From [Phialemoniopsis] sp. UDSM-2020 (Eukaryota; Ascomycota; Sordariomycetes; Thyridiales; Thyridiaceae), in the NCBI GenBank assembly GCA_018873225.1, contig JAEILZ010000001.1, forward strand, positions 3,968,001 to 4,032,000: a stretch of 64,000 nucleotides of DNA, written 5' to 3'. Made by a program: the position numbers and the translations under genes. The notes beneath the pieces were generated by a model, which did no database searches, was not told where the DNA came from, and worked only from the letters and a program-made list of their open reading frames with translations. This document shows, in pieces, positions 33,031 through 44,656 of this stretch. How positions within the stretch are numbered: the stretch's first letter is position 1; every line of letters begins with the position of its first letter.

Positions 33031-35506
33031 ATGGCCCCGAAACCAGTCGACGTGCCGCTCTTCGCCCAAACCCAGCTCGCCCTCCTCGCGCAAGAGCTGC
33101 AGTCCGAGATCGCCGAGACGGCCGAGCTCGTCGCCGCCCACTCCCCCGCGGCCCTGCAGCGCTCGGGCCTCGCCCTGACCAACCTGCTCCTGACCTCGCG
33201 CCGCACCGGCATGGGCGGCCGCACCGTCGTCGAGCTGTCGGCCGACCCGGCGACCGCCACGACCACTTCTTTGCAGTTCGGGGCGGAACTGCCCGAGCAC
33301 GGCCTGCGGACGGGCGACATCGTGCTCGTGGCGGCGCAGCCGGCGGGCTCGGCCAAGAGGCGCGAGATGAAGGAGATGGAGCGCAAGGGGTGCAAGGGCG
33401 TTGTGGTGCGGACGCGCAGGGCGGACGTGAGCGTCGCGCTGGACGGGGACGGTGGGAAGGGGGAGGCGGATGAGGACGGGGCGTTGGCTGGGCGGGTGTG
33501 GATGGTCAAGTTGGCGGATGATGTTACGTATCGGAGGTGGGTGCCCCTTCTCTCACATGTGTGACTTTTGAGTGTGGGTGTGTGTGTTGACGTGAGGATA
33601 TTTACAGGATGAACTTTACCATGGAGAAGCTGCAGAAGATGAGCGAGGCCGAGTACTCGAGCTTTACGAGGGTCCTGTTTGGCCTCTCTTCGCCGTCACC
33701 TGTGCCGGAGAACTTGGAGGCTGATGAGGACGTTGGGAAGCTGGAGTGGGTTGATCCGACCTTGAACGACTCACAAAAGGAAGCGATCAGGTTTGCGCTG
33801 GCATCAAGGGAGATTGCTCTCATTCACGGTCCGCCGGGTGTAAGTCATACAACCGTAGCCGGCTTTCCCTTATACCTAGATAAGTCGCAGGTAACTAACG
33901 TCTATTTAGACCGGCAAGACGCACACCCTCATAGAACTCATCCTACAGCTCATCAAACGCGGCCAGCGCATCCTCGTCTGCGGGCCCTCCAACATCTCGG
34001 TCGACAACATCGTCGAGCGCCTCTCCCCGCACAAGGTGCCCATCCTGCGCCTCGGCCACCCGGCGCGCCTGCTCCCCTCGGTGCTCAACCACTCGCTCGA
34101 CGTGCTGACGCAGACGTCCGAGGCCGGCGCCATCGTCAAGGACGTCCGGGCCGAGATGGACGCCAAGCAGGCCTCCATCAAGAAGACGCGCAGCGGCCGC
34201 GAGCGCAAGGCCATCTACGCCGACCTCAAGGAGCTGCGCAAGGAGTACCGCGAGCGCGAGAAGGGGTGCGTCGCCAGCCTCGTGAAGGGCAGCAAGGTCG
34301 TGCTGGCGACGCTTCATGGTGCGGGCGGGCACCAGCTGCGGCAGGAGGAGTTCGACGTCGTCATCATCGACGAGGCGAGCCAGGCGCTCGAGGCGCAGTG
34401 CTGGGTGCCGCTGCTGGCGGCCAAGAAGGCTGTGTGCGCCGGCGACCACTTGCAGCTGCCGCCCACGATCAAGTCGCTCAACTCCAAGAGCAAGGCGGCC
34501 AAACCCAAAGACGGAGCGGCGCCCGCAATCAAGGGGGCTACGTTGGAGACTACGCTGTTTGACCGGCTGTTGGCCTTGCACGGTTCTGATATCAAGCGGA
34601 TGCTCACCACACAGTACCGCATGCACGAGAAGATCATGAGGTTTCCTTCGGACGAGCTGTACGAGTCCAAACTGAGCGCGGCAGAGGCAGTCAAGGCAAG
34701 GCTATTGAAGGATCTCCAATACGAGGTTGAGGACAATGACGAGACGCGAGAGCCTCTTGTGTTCATCGACACACAGGGCGGGGACTTCCCCGAGAAGAAT
34801 GAAGAGGAAGACAACACCAAGAAAATCAGGAATCTTCATGGTGAAAGCAAAAGCAACGAAATGGAGGCTTTACTAGTCAGGCAACATGTCCGGGAACTGG
34901 TAGATGCTGGCGTCAAGCCCGAGGACATCGCTGTGGTAACTCCATACAATGCGCAGGTACGCTCACTCATCTCTCCAAAGGAGGGGGAAAGGTAGAGAAG
35001 TTGCTCACCATTCTGTAGCTCGGCTTGCTCGCACCTCTCAAAGATGCATTCCCTGGCATCGAGCTAGGCAGTGTTGACGGCTTCCAGGGCCGTGAGAAGG
35101 AGGCAGTTATCGTGTGTCTCGTGCGCAGTAACGCAGAGGGCGAGGTGGGATTCCTCGGCGAGAAGCGCCGGCTCAACGGTATTGTTATCCCCCTGGCATC
35201 GCAACTGAATATCTTGTTGACGTTCCAACTCAAGTGGCTATGACACGGCCGAAACGCTCACTGACTGTGATTGGAGACTCGGAAACAGTCAAAAGGTACG
35301 TCACTACTACTGTTGTTTCGTTGGAGCACTGCACGGTGATGATGCGCGCCCTTTGAGACGTCTGCAGACATGGAATCCGTTTTGACTAATCATTGGCGTT
35401 TTGAACATCCAGGGGAAGCAAATTCCTGAAAAGGTGGATGGAGTTTCTCGAGGAGCATGCAGACTTGAGGTATCCTGATGTCTCCACCTTGATGTCTGAG
35501 GTGTGA
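33031..35506 (+). CDS. HCS1: UPF1-like superfamily 1 DNA helicase, Hcs1/IGHMBP2 type
   Basis: ATP-dependent helicase related to yeast DNA polymerase alpha-associated helicase A and vertebrate SMUBP-2. Six exons (33031-33536, 33608-33839, 33910-34956, 35019-35178, 35235-35295, 35413-35506) give 699 residues. Motif I GPPGTGKT is at 243-250 and is split by intron 2; motif II DEAS at 400-403; the QYRMHE motif begins at 481. Also seen are [16 protein letters not shown] and VAMTRPKR, the last three being helicase motifs IV to VI. Residues before 169 match the beta-barrel region with VVELS and DIVLVAA strands. The start is the only ATG in the open frame and carries a favourable CACC-like context. 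It probably acts in replication or in RNA metabolism; the family does both, so the precise role is inferred. Confidence 0.93.
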
Positions 35507-37697
35507 GAGAAAGAGCAAGATGCGCACAAGTCGCAAGGAGAGCCAGCATCGTCGCGAAGGAAGCATCGGCGACCTCAGAAGCGGACTCTGGCCTTCCCCT
35601 GGTCAGCAACGGGCAGTGCAAGGCTGATCCTAGCTCTCGACCACGCGAGCTGTCCCGTTTGCTCGATAATTTTGGTTGGGAAAATTTGACATGGCAGGGG
35701 CCGGATCCCAGCAACCGTGACATTGCATCGGCAGAGAATCTCGAGAACGAGCCACATTGCGGCCGGCGGGCTTTGTTAGATGACGATGTGTCGACCATAG
35801 CTTACAGACCCATGTCGGCTGGCGTGTTTCAGGTGGTCGAACCCTTGCTTCGGGGAAGAGGACCCTGGCTGGCGGAGAAGGCTATCTACAATCGTCTTAG
35901 TAAGGCCTCAAGGACGGAGCAGACTACCAATCCGACTGCGTCTTTTCGGAAACATGGCGGACTCGTCGGGGTTTGACCAGATCTCTGGGCTGGGACATTC
36001 GAAGAAGCATGGGGGCAGACTGCCTCAAACAAGTCTCAGGACTGTTGTTGTTCTGCAGCGTTGTTTCGACCTGGTGCTCAAGTTGCTTCTTTTGCTGCGT
36101 AGCGAGGTCCGTGCAGGCTTATTGACCAGCGGACAGGGGTCAAGGAAAACGTGCCTACGAAGTAGGTATTCTTTGTGAGGCAGACGACGGCTCAAGCGGG
36201 ATGGATCCCGTCTTGACTGAAAAAGAAATTCGGGAGCTGAATGAACTGCATTGTGTGTTGTCCCGTCCCGTACATGATTCGAGAAGCAGAAAGGACGACG
36301 CTGGAACCAACAAGAGGATTTTGCGGCTCTCGACTATCTGATGTCATGCGGCTGGTACATACATAGCCTTAAAGCGTGGAAATGTGGTGCAGTGATATAT
36401 GAAGAAGATCATAACAAGATTGACCGGGTCGCATATAGGTCTGCCTTACATCGTACATACTCTGGCGGCTCATCTCAACAAGGCATTAATTGGAAGACGG
36501 TCGTCGCCGAAGAACAGTTCTTTTTTCGTCTCGAGGCCTTCATGCAAGAGCACCACCAGCCATGCTCTTTCGTACTTCGCAGTGAGTTGCTAACTAGCCA
36601 CGATGGAATCTGGACAAAGAGCCTGGACCGTGGCTCTGGTTCAGAGGGGCTGAACAGGGAGCAGCTTGGCGGGCAGATTACGAGATGAAGATCTTAAGAC
36701 AGGGGCTGGCTTATAAGAGAAGTTGCCCCGAGCCCGGTGAGCTGGCACCTGGGCGACCGTGCGAAGGCTGCAGAGACTAATGCGATCGGGAAAGCTTTGA
36801 CCTGGTTGCAATCAATCATCATGTCGATGGAGAATATTCTTGTCGTTGGTGTTGACGATGTTGTCTTTTGAATGTCGGAGGACGCAAATGAGCATATTGC
36901 TACAGCAAATGACGGACCCTGGATTGATGCGACGCGGCATCTCAAGCGCGACCAGACATCCATGATCAATGATTCTGGCCCTATCGTCTGACAATGGTCC
37001 TACCTTCCTCTTCTGGTCGCTGGCATCTGTCTTGTAGTATTTCCCTTGGACTGTCGGCGATTTTTTACACACTTAATCGATAAAAATAGCCGTCACATCA
37101 AATCAATTCCTGTTGGCACATCGTTGGCAAATACGACGTGCAGTAGGTACATACAGCTTGCACACCTCTTCTCACCTGGTTGACGCCAGCCAGCCTATCA
37201 TGCTGCACCAGTCACCGCCAGCTTGCAGCTTGGCCTCTGCACCTCTTCACAATGTGACCAAGCAAGCCGACCCGTAACACCAACAACGGCGGCCGGATCA
37301 GGTTCTGCTGCCGCCCGTTAGTGCCTCATTCTGCCTCGAGGCGAGTAGCAGGTCGACATGGACGGAACCCTTGTGCATTATCACAATGACCTGGTTTCTG
37401 GCTCTATTCTGAGGCGGTGCGTCGTGCAGCGTTCGACCAAACAGTCGACGAGCCTGGCTGCATCCACTGTGCAGATCAACGGGAGCGGCGCGCACGACAT
37501 CTTGATCTGAACTCGCTACCCAAGCCCACCGCTAGAGGGAACGCTACCACACAACATCTGCACACGGTCATGTGGATGGAGAATAGTGAGCGAGGCTCGC
37601 CTGGCTAATTTGCCTTTTGTACCCTACTCTTTCTGTCCAGCCAAATCTTTGAGACACCAGGCAAGCCGTACAGAGTCCCTTCCCAGGGTTTCCGTCA

Positions 37698-38180
37698 ATG
37701 CGGAGACCCTCCATGGATATCGGAGCCTTCGGTATCTCAATACATGTTTTTCCTGCAGCTAATGCTGAGGCCCTTTGCGAAGGCGAAGAGCCCTTTAAGA
37801 GCGTTATTCAAGAGCCTTCTGGATCGCCACCCGTAACACTTCTCATATCTGAGCACCAACACGATAAGAGTGATGCTCTTCAGCTGCTGAGAACAGCATC
37901 TAGCCTCGGTGAAGCACCAATAGGCATGTCGTTTCTCTGGCATGAATGGTGTCTAAACTCCCCAACCAAACCAACCTGGGACGTCACCTTTTCCGGAACT
38001 GGCGGCATGCCCCGCGGACCTCTGTTAGTGGCCTTCTTGGAGCTCAAAGGTCTCCGCTCTAGCGGGAGCCATCTCCCAGACCATCCATGGCGCTTCTCCA
38101 TCTACTCCACCCGTCATTTGCACGCTGCATACACTTTGATCTCACTATTCCAACCTAGTGACGAGCTCTGCGACATTTGA
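37698..38180 (+). CDS. Weak hypothetical open reading frame
   Basis: A 160-codon frame; the first in-frame start counted is near 37698 and a later in-frame ATG (before GAT ATC GGA) is at about 37713. The predicted protein is non-repetitive with a mixed composition and no signal peptide, membrane segment or domain I recognise. Codon use is not clearly C-ending as in the surrounding genes. It is most likely a chance frame, but it is the best candidate in this stretch and could be part of a spliced or decayed gene. Confidence 0.15.
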   Translation: MRRPSMDIGAFGISIHVFPAANAEALCEGEEPFKSVIQEPSGSPPVTLLISEHQHDKSDALQLLRTASSLGEAPIGMSFLWHEWCLNSPTKPTWDVTFSGTGGMPRGPLLVAFLELKGLRSSGSHLPDHPWRFSIYSTRHLHAAYTLISLFQPSDELCDI

Positions 38181-39319
38181 CTTGCCTGCTCCATCCGGCC
38201 TCCTATTCTTTGCAGCTGAGACCGTTCGCTTATGTTCAATAAGTCCTCATCCACGGCCCACGCCCGCGACGCCCACTCTCTCTCAGGCGCGGGTAAAGTA
38301 TCCAGCCCGCTGTTGCAGAAGCTGCGCATTCTCCAGAGGCAGCAACCCAGCTAAGGCAGTGCCAATGCGGTGCCTCGCGTTTGTGGCCACAGCTGTTCGA
38401 GGCTGTTTACACATGAAAAGCCCAACCGGATGGTCCTCAAAACCCAAGCACGAGCAATACTGTTTCCATTGCAGACCACACTCCGTGTTGGCTCGGCCTC
38501 TATGCCTCATCTTCCTAATTGACGAATTCGAATCATAACCCACAAGAAAAACACACAGACGTGGAGCTTCGAGACTGACTGACTCTCAGGAGGTATCAGT
38601 GCCCGAGTTGGTCAAGCTTAGACAAGGGCCCCCCTTCTCCACCCTTGCGACTCTACGCATGCGCGAACCCCCTCCCTGTCTGCTGCCCCCATGCATCCAC
38701 AACCACATCGTCTCATCCGACCGGTCCTTGCTATCCCTGTTCTGCATGGCCTTTTTTCCACCTTCGGCGCATTACAACCTAGCTAGAGCCTTGGTCAACA
38801 TCGTCTTTCTCGTGCTTCCTCCCATTGGAGAAAGCTGCATGTTTCATACGTAGGTACACCTAAAGGTGCCGCCGTCTAACCTGCCGGACCTACCAAGTCC
38901 AGCTACCTTACCTACCTGGGCACCAGTGTTGTCTGATCCCTGTCATGACCCTCGCAAGCCGTAGCCATAACACCAGCACCAGTGGCTGGGGTGTGTTGTG
39001 TTGCCCATCGATTGCCTTTAAACACTGCCCAGTCCCTCTTGTCGTCACCCGTACCCTCCCACATCCATTCTTGATTCGACCACGGTCGAACCTTTCTTTT
39101 CCCATTGATCCATCGGGAAGGGTGCCCGTCCGGATCTTGGGCTTCGGAGCCGTTAAAGACTTTCCCTCCTTCGGACGCTCTTGAGCCGCAGTGCTGGCCA
39201 TGTGGATCGGGCAACCAGCAGAGGAACTTACACAGGGGCTTTCATAAGAAGTACAACATTGGCTAGGCACCACCACGATCGTTATTTGATTTATGGGCTC
39301 GCTCAGACTCGCGCACCCG

Positions 39320-39373
39320 ATGGACTGGAGCAGAAGGGCTCGTCCACTCCCACCATCTCTCCGCCTCCAATAA
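39320..39373 (+). promoter_or_regulatory. Upstream open reading frame, 17 codons
   Basis: ATG at 39320 opens a 17-codon Arg/Pro-rich frame ending in TAA at 39371-39373, 70 bases before the main start at 39443. It may lower translation of the downstream protein if included in the mRNA. Confidence 0.35.
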
Positions 39374-39442
39374 TCCACCTCCCTTCAGACACTGTTGCGA
39401 TCTACTGCCGGACCCCTCAATTTGCAGGAAGTACTACCAAAG

Positions 39443-41795
39443 ATGAAAGTCGGCCTCTTCAGACCATCCTCAAGTACCTCTCCGAGGCCGAGGACCGCCC
39501 GCCAGTCGATCCGGGGCAGGATTTCCGGTCCAATCCCGATACCAAGTCCTGGTGATGACGACGAGTTTCCCATGCGCAACCCGGGCACAGGCATCGCTAC
39601 CAAATCAGCCGACGAGGAATTTCCTATACGGCAACGCGGCGCCGGGATTGCCAGCCCCACGCCCTTCGAAGGGGAAGAGGAGCAGTCAAGTACCGACGCT
39701 GCTAAACCGGAGCATAGCGAGGTGCAACAGCCGCAGAGCGGCGAGGCTACGGACGTCTCAGACAGCCCTGTGGATGTCGCACAAAACGGCGTGCCGGAGC
39801 CGCCCGCAAACCCACCGCCGGCGCCTCCAATGGAGTCCGGCCCTTCAACCGCTGTACCTGCTCCGGTGCCGAGAGCATCACCACCCCGTCACCGGACTAA
39901 TCCGTCGAGTACGCTCCGCTATTCGCAGATAAGTACTGCGTCGACCGCACATACCGGGCACACAAAGGACGGCCAGCCGCAAAGAAAGAAGTCAACACTC
40001 CGTGGTGCACTCAGCAAACTATTCGGTCGTAAGAAAAAGTCTGCCAGTCAGGGTTCCAATGAGGTGTCACGAGATGCGGGCCTCGCCACAATCCATCAGC
40101 ATCGCAGTGTAAGTCTCAGCTCCGACAAGCCAGGTTCATCTCCTATAATGTTATGTACACTTGCTTATTTCGAACCACCAGGACCCCTCCGCTCTGAGTA
40201 GAACGAATGTCAACGAGCCGAAACGGTCTGCGTCACTACCCATTACTGAATTTGATCGCGCTTTGCGATCGCATTCTATTGGGCCTCATGACATGACAGC
40301 CATCGAGACCGCCAGAAATTCGCTCCACGCTGATGGCAGCCCTACCCGGAGGAGAGCCGTGACCACCACGAGCAGGCTCTTGCTTCACCGGAGAGGTGAG
40401 CTAGGGGAGCATCTCGGCCTTTCACCGCGGCCAGCAAGCACCCATGGACGTGGAAGTCACCTGACAGCCACTGATGACGATGACCCAAACCAAATCGGCA
40501 GAGCCATAACCTCTGATCTTTTTGGTAGTGAAATGGGCCACCGAAGGCGCTCGAGATCAATGTCAGGGCTGCAGGAGGTCGCCGATAACAGAGGTTCCCA
40601 AAGGAGGCGCAGCGATGAGATCCGCTATTGGCGTGAGAGTTATCCCGGTCCAATGTCACCCATCTCGTCTGGCAATGGCGACAATGACGACACTGGTGCT
40701 CCTTCGTTCGCAATGCCAGAGTCTCCCGCTGTTGAGCGCACTCCTACTACACCACCGCAGCCGTTCTCATTTGGAAACATGACCAATATGAACGAGATGG
40801 CAGGGATGAGAATCACCCAGGCGGCCAGCATGGAGACGCGAATTGGCACTCTTGAAGGCCGAGTGCACAGGATAGAGCGAGTCGTCGAGCAGCTATGCCA
40901 TGCGGTGCCCGGATTCAAAGCTCCGCTTATGGAGGTGCAACAATCAGACCAGATCCCGCGATCTGTCCCGGCTTTCCCAGACCAGCCTTTTGCGTATTCG
41001 AACGCTGCTCCGCCCGCTATTCCTGCAATCTATCAAACAATTGTGGCAGACCTGAAGGGCAATGCAAGCTCGTCTCGCTATAGCAGTAGTCGTCACTCGG
41101 CCGAAGACACCGATGCCCACTCCTCGCGCATGTCTTTTGGCGAAGGCCAAACGTATATCGGCAGTCTGCACCCGCCCTCCAGCTCTGCCACGCAGACTCA
41201 GGGTCAGACTTTGACAACCCAGCTCTCGCCAGGCGATCGTCCGACATCCACCGCGACTGTCCGTCCAGCCGTGAGTATGCCTACTATTGGCGGTTCTCGC
41301 ACCCCTCCGGATGAAAATGACGAGATCAACGTGGTGGCCGAGCTCGAGGCCGAGCGTGCTGCTCGTCAAGCTCTTGAGGCACAGGTCAAGAAATTGAGTG
41401 AGCGCCTCAACCTCCTCTCGACCACCATGTTCGCCATGGTGCGCGACCCGCAAAAGTCTAGGAGCCATGAGCGTCTCAAGTCTGCTGGTGCTACAACTCC
41501 ATCGACCACCACGCCGCCCGTCCCACCGCTGAAGTCGCCACCGATTGGCAAGCCGCGGTCCATCTTTGAGGACGACAGCGACATGGAGGAAATCAAGAAG
41601 AAAATATCACAAACCGGGTCTGCCACACCCTCTGACGCTTTCTTGACGCCGAGGGAAGAGATGGCATCGCCTCAGTACGGGGCTTTCGGCGAGGAACTTC
41701 GGGATGAGAATGAGGGCGAAGATCCCAAGAGGAAGAGAGCAGCAAGGACGCTGAGCCTCAGTCAACTAACACGAGGCAAAGGGGCGCAGATATGA
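39443..41795 (+). CDS. Large disordered fungal protein of unknown function
   Basis: Two exons (39443-40108 and 40182-41795) joined by a GTAAGT donor and a CCACCAG acceptor give 759 residues. I do not recognise a family. It is rich in Ser, Pro, Arg and Gly and mostly without predicted order. A short basic patch (LRGALSKLFGRKKKSA) ends the first exon and might bind membranes or nucleic acid. Two short heptad-like segments could form coiled coils: METRIGTLEGRVHRIERVVE in the middle and ELEAERAARQALEAQVKKLS nearer the C-terminus. Many SP and TP sites suggest phosphorylation. The start is the first ATG in the frame, which is open upstream without one. Coding is well supported by length and splice sites; the function is unknown. 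Confidence 0.8.
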
Positions 41796-42623
41796 TCGCC
41801 ACCTCGCGCATGCTGATCGCTCATGACTTGATGACACTCCCCTTGATGTCTTTATATCACTTCGCCAATCATCCTCTTCTCGTCTCGACGACCTCCCCCA
41901 TACAACCCGGATCTTCACTCGCGCTGGCCTGAGTGTGCACTTCATCATCCCTGGAAGGGATCTACCTGCCGGCAAATAGCCGCCCAACGCTCCGCTGAGC
42001 TCTTCATGACTCTATTTCATATCATGATTGTATTAGGACATGCAAGCAAGTCCGCAACCCACGATCGCTCTCAAAACATATCCTTCAATCTTAACTGCTG
42101 TATTTGTACGACATTTCGGATCCGATTCCTGACCAACGACACGCTTTCCACCCCTTTTTTTTCTTCGATTCTGCCTTGATGACTGGGGATGTGCAACTTT
42201 TTGCAACTGCGCGTGTTTTCATTTCTGGTGGCTTCTCAGCGTCCAACTCTTGTCATGTCGATCGACTTTTGTCGTGGACGAGCATTGATAGCATTTTGCA
42301 TGAGCGACCTCTGCCTGTTTCGTTCTGAAATACCTCTTGCATTGTTCTTTTGCGTGTATTAACATTTTTTTTACGAACCTCGTCCGAGGTGGGGGTTGAT
42401 TGTTGCTAATGGACAAGAGTTCAGAGAGAAATGGTAGTTAGCTAGCCAATAAGAGGAACAACTCAAAGAACGAACTTAGCATTGCTACATATATCACTGC
42501 GACTGTGGGAATGTCTGTGCATCTAGGCTTGACTTGCAACATATCTGCTAGTAGCTCCTTTTTTGTCTATGACAACACATGACTCTACAGAGGCACATAC
42601 ACTCTATTCCGGCTTACCGAGCC
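41796..42623. other. Convergent intergenic region
   Basis: About 830 bases between the 3' ends of two converging genes, T-rich in its middle as expected for 3' UTRs. No feature is supported. Confidence 0.6.
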
Positions 42624-44152
42624 TCAGAGAACGCCATTGTTGGCATTGACCTCGTCGGCCCTCTCGCAGCACTCCTCAATAATCCTCCAGAACTTGGGGA
42701 TGTCCAGCGACCGGGGGATCCTCACCCCTTCCGACCCATGGGGCAGCAGCTTCGCCACCGTCCGCCCCGTCTGCGCGCCCCCGTCCTTGGCCTCGGCGTA
42801 CGTCCCCTCCGTGACGACCGTGACCTCGAACCGCTCGCGCTTGTTGGCCGGCGAGCCCTCGCGCGGGTCGTACTCGTAAAACGGGATCTCGTGGCCCCCC
42901 GGCACGCCGATCAGCGCCACGGCCACGGCGATCGGGTCGTGCAGCGGCGGGCCCTCCGAGATGCCAAACACGCGCGAGTACGTGTCGGCGAAGAAGTTGA
43001 GCAGCTCGACGAGCATGCGCCGCAGGGTCGTCTTGCCCGGGCCCGAGCGGTGCTGGGGAGGGACGTCGTCGCCCTCTACGGGGGAGGGTGGGCCGTACAG
43101 GAGCAACTCCTGCACCTCGGCCGTGGCGAGGACGAGGTGCGTGATGTCGAGCGGGATGAGCGTCGTCTTGGGCGCCAGGACCGGGTGCGACACGACGTAG
43201 GCCGCGGCCTCCGGGTCGGCGAGGATGTTGAACTCGGCGAAGGGGGTCCAGTTGCCGATGCGCTCTACGCCCGCGACCTCGCCCCTCGGCGCGGGCGTGA
43301 AGTCGTCGCCGACGGCGCCGCCCATGGCCGAGACGCCGGCGACGTGGGCCGCGAGGTCAGGGTGCCGCTGGAAGAGCAGGGCGACGTTGGTCATGCAGCC
43401 CGTCGCGACGACCCACGCCGTGCCGGGGGCCTCGGCGCGCAGCGCGGCGGCGGCGGCGTCGACGGCCGAGACAGAAGTGTCGGGCTCGCAGAGGGGCTTC
43501 GGCAGCAGGTCTGTGCCGTCGAGGCCGGACTCGCCGTGGATGTCGGTCGGGGCGTGGAGCTCCTCGCGCGAGAGGGCCTTGGGGCTGCCCGGGTAGATCT
43601 TGACCGAGGTGTGCTTGCCTATGGCGGTGAGGATGGAGGTGGCGTTGTAGGTTGTGTTTCTGGGGATCGTTGTTAGTCGGGCGAGTTCCGGGGTGTTGTT
43701 GGGGGGCCCCGATGCCGGACCGGCACCCCGCCCCGTTCGTCGGGAAGCGGGCGGCCTGGGGAAAGTTTCGGATGAGGGACCGACTAGGGCGGGAAAGAAA
43801 CTACTTACTTGAGGGAGGCGTTGCCGAAGACGGTGGAGATGCCGAGTAGCCTGATTGCGGGGTGGTAGGCCGCTAGGAGGATAGCGAATGCGTCCTTTTT
43901 GGGGGAAGAGAGATAAGTTAGTGTCTTGTCGAGATATGACGGATATCGTGCTCCGAGACAGGAGATTAGAAGATAGGGTGAGGGGAGGCAATCGAACTCA
44001 GTGAGAGACCAGCTCTTTAGTGTCCGTTTCAGAGACACAAGAGGGTTGACTGAAACGCCTTGCAAGACAGAAAACGAGGAGAAGTCTCCTGAACTTACAT
44101 CGTGGCCTGGGTCGCAATCCAGCCAGAGCGGTACTGGAATCTGTTGGCTCAT
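42624..44152 (-). CDS. Inosine/uridine-preferring nucleoside hydrolase
   Basis: Hydrolyses ribonucleosides to base and ribose, as yeast uridine nucleosidase Urh1 does in pyrimidine salvage. Three exons (44152-44099, 43894-43809, 43659-42624) with introns of 204 and 149 bases give 391 residues. The calcium- and ribose-binding signature DCDPGHDDA spans residues 12-20 and is divided by intron 1 exactly between the two adjacent Asp residues. Further family segments are GISTVFGNA, HGESGLDG, ATGCMTNVA, a GGAVG-containing loop, and EFNILADPEAA, with a late catalytic-site HDPIAVA. The protein is somewhat longer than bacterial members (about 310) owing to a Pro/Gly-rich loop near PPSPVEGDDVPPQH. Substrate preference cannot be read from sequence. 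A TATATAA-like box lies about 165 bases upstream. Confidence 0.93.
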
Positions 44153-44656
44153 ACCTGATACTTTGAAGCACTAAGCAAGCGTGGACTTGAGGATACAGAA
44201 TGAATAAGACCAGTCTATGGTCAGCAATGACCAATATTCAAAAACAACGTTGCCGTGTGAAACGAGTTGTGAAGATTACTGGAAAGATAACAAGCAGACG
44301 ATCGCTTTCCTGATATATAAATGGCGGGTTGCTTAGGTTGATGGACAAGACTAACTAGATATCAGGTCGGGCTTTGTCCGGTCCAAACCATTACGTGAAG
44401 TGGATTTTCCAGCTTTCACGCTATCCTCATTGGTAGCCTTTGATTGTCTGGTCAGCAAGCGCAACAACCAAATCGCATTTCCTGCAAGCGTAGATTCCCT
44501 TGAAGGATAGATGATGCGAGTGTTCTAATGTTGTTTGTTTGGGTCGACCAATATGTCTGTCATTCTTGTCAAAGGTCTCGCTTTAAGTACATGGCCTCCA
44601 GACTAGGTACCATGTTGTTGGTCTAAGTGCTTCTAAGTCTAAGAGCCAAACGCTCA
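44153..44656. other. Short intergenic region
   Basis: About 500 bases between two minus-strand genes. It should contain the promoter of the nucleoside hydrolase, including ATTTATATATCA (minus strand) near 44312-44322, and the 3' UTR of the RED-like gene. Confidence 0.55.

Larger units (their letters stand above)
35507..39442. other. Gene-poor region with one weak candidate frame
   Basis: About 3.9 kb without a convincing gene. The longest frames are 157 codons (35503-35976) and 160 codons (37698-38180), neither with a known domain or clear codon preference. From about 38600 the plus strand becomes C/T-rich and probably leads into the gene at 39443. TAGGTA-type motifs occur at 36163, 37143 and 38853. 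Confidence 0.5.

Noticed and set aside
42579..43676. 365-codon plus-strand frame over the nucleoside hydrolase
   Set aside because: It is the antisense of the GC-rich hydrolase exon; Arg/Gly/Asp-rich composition is typical of such shadows.
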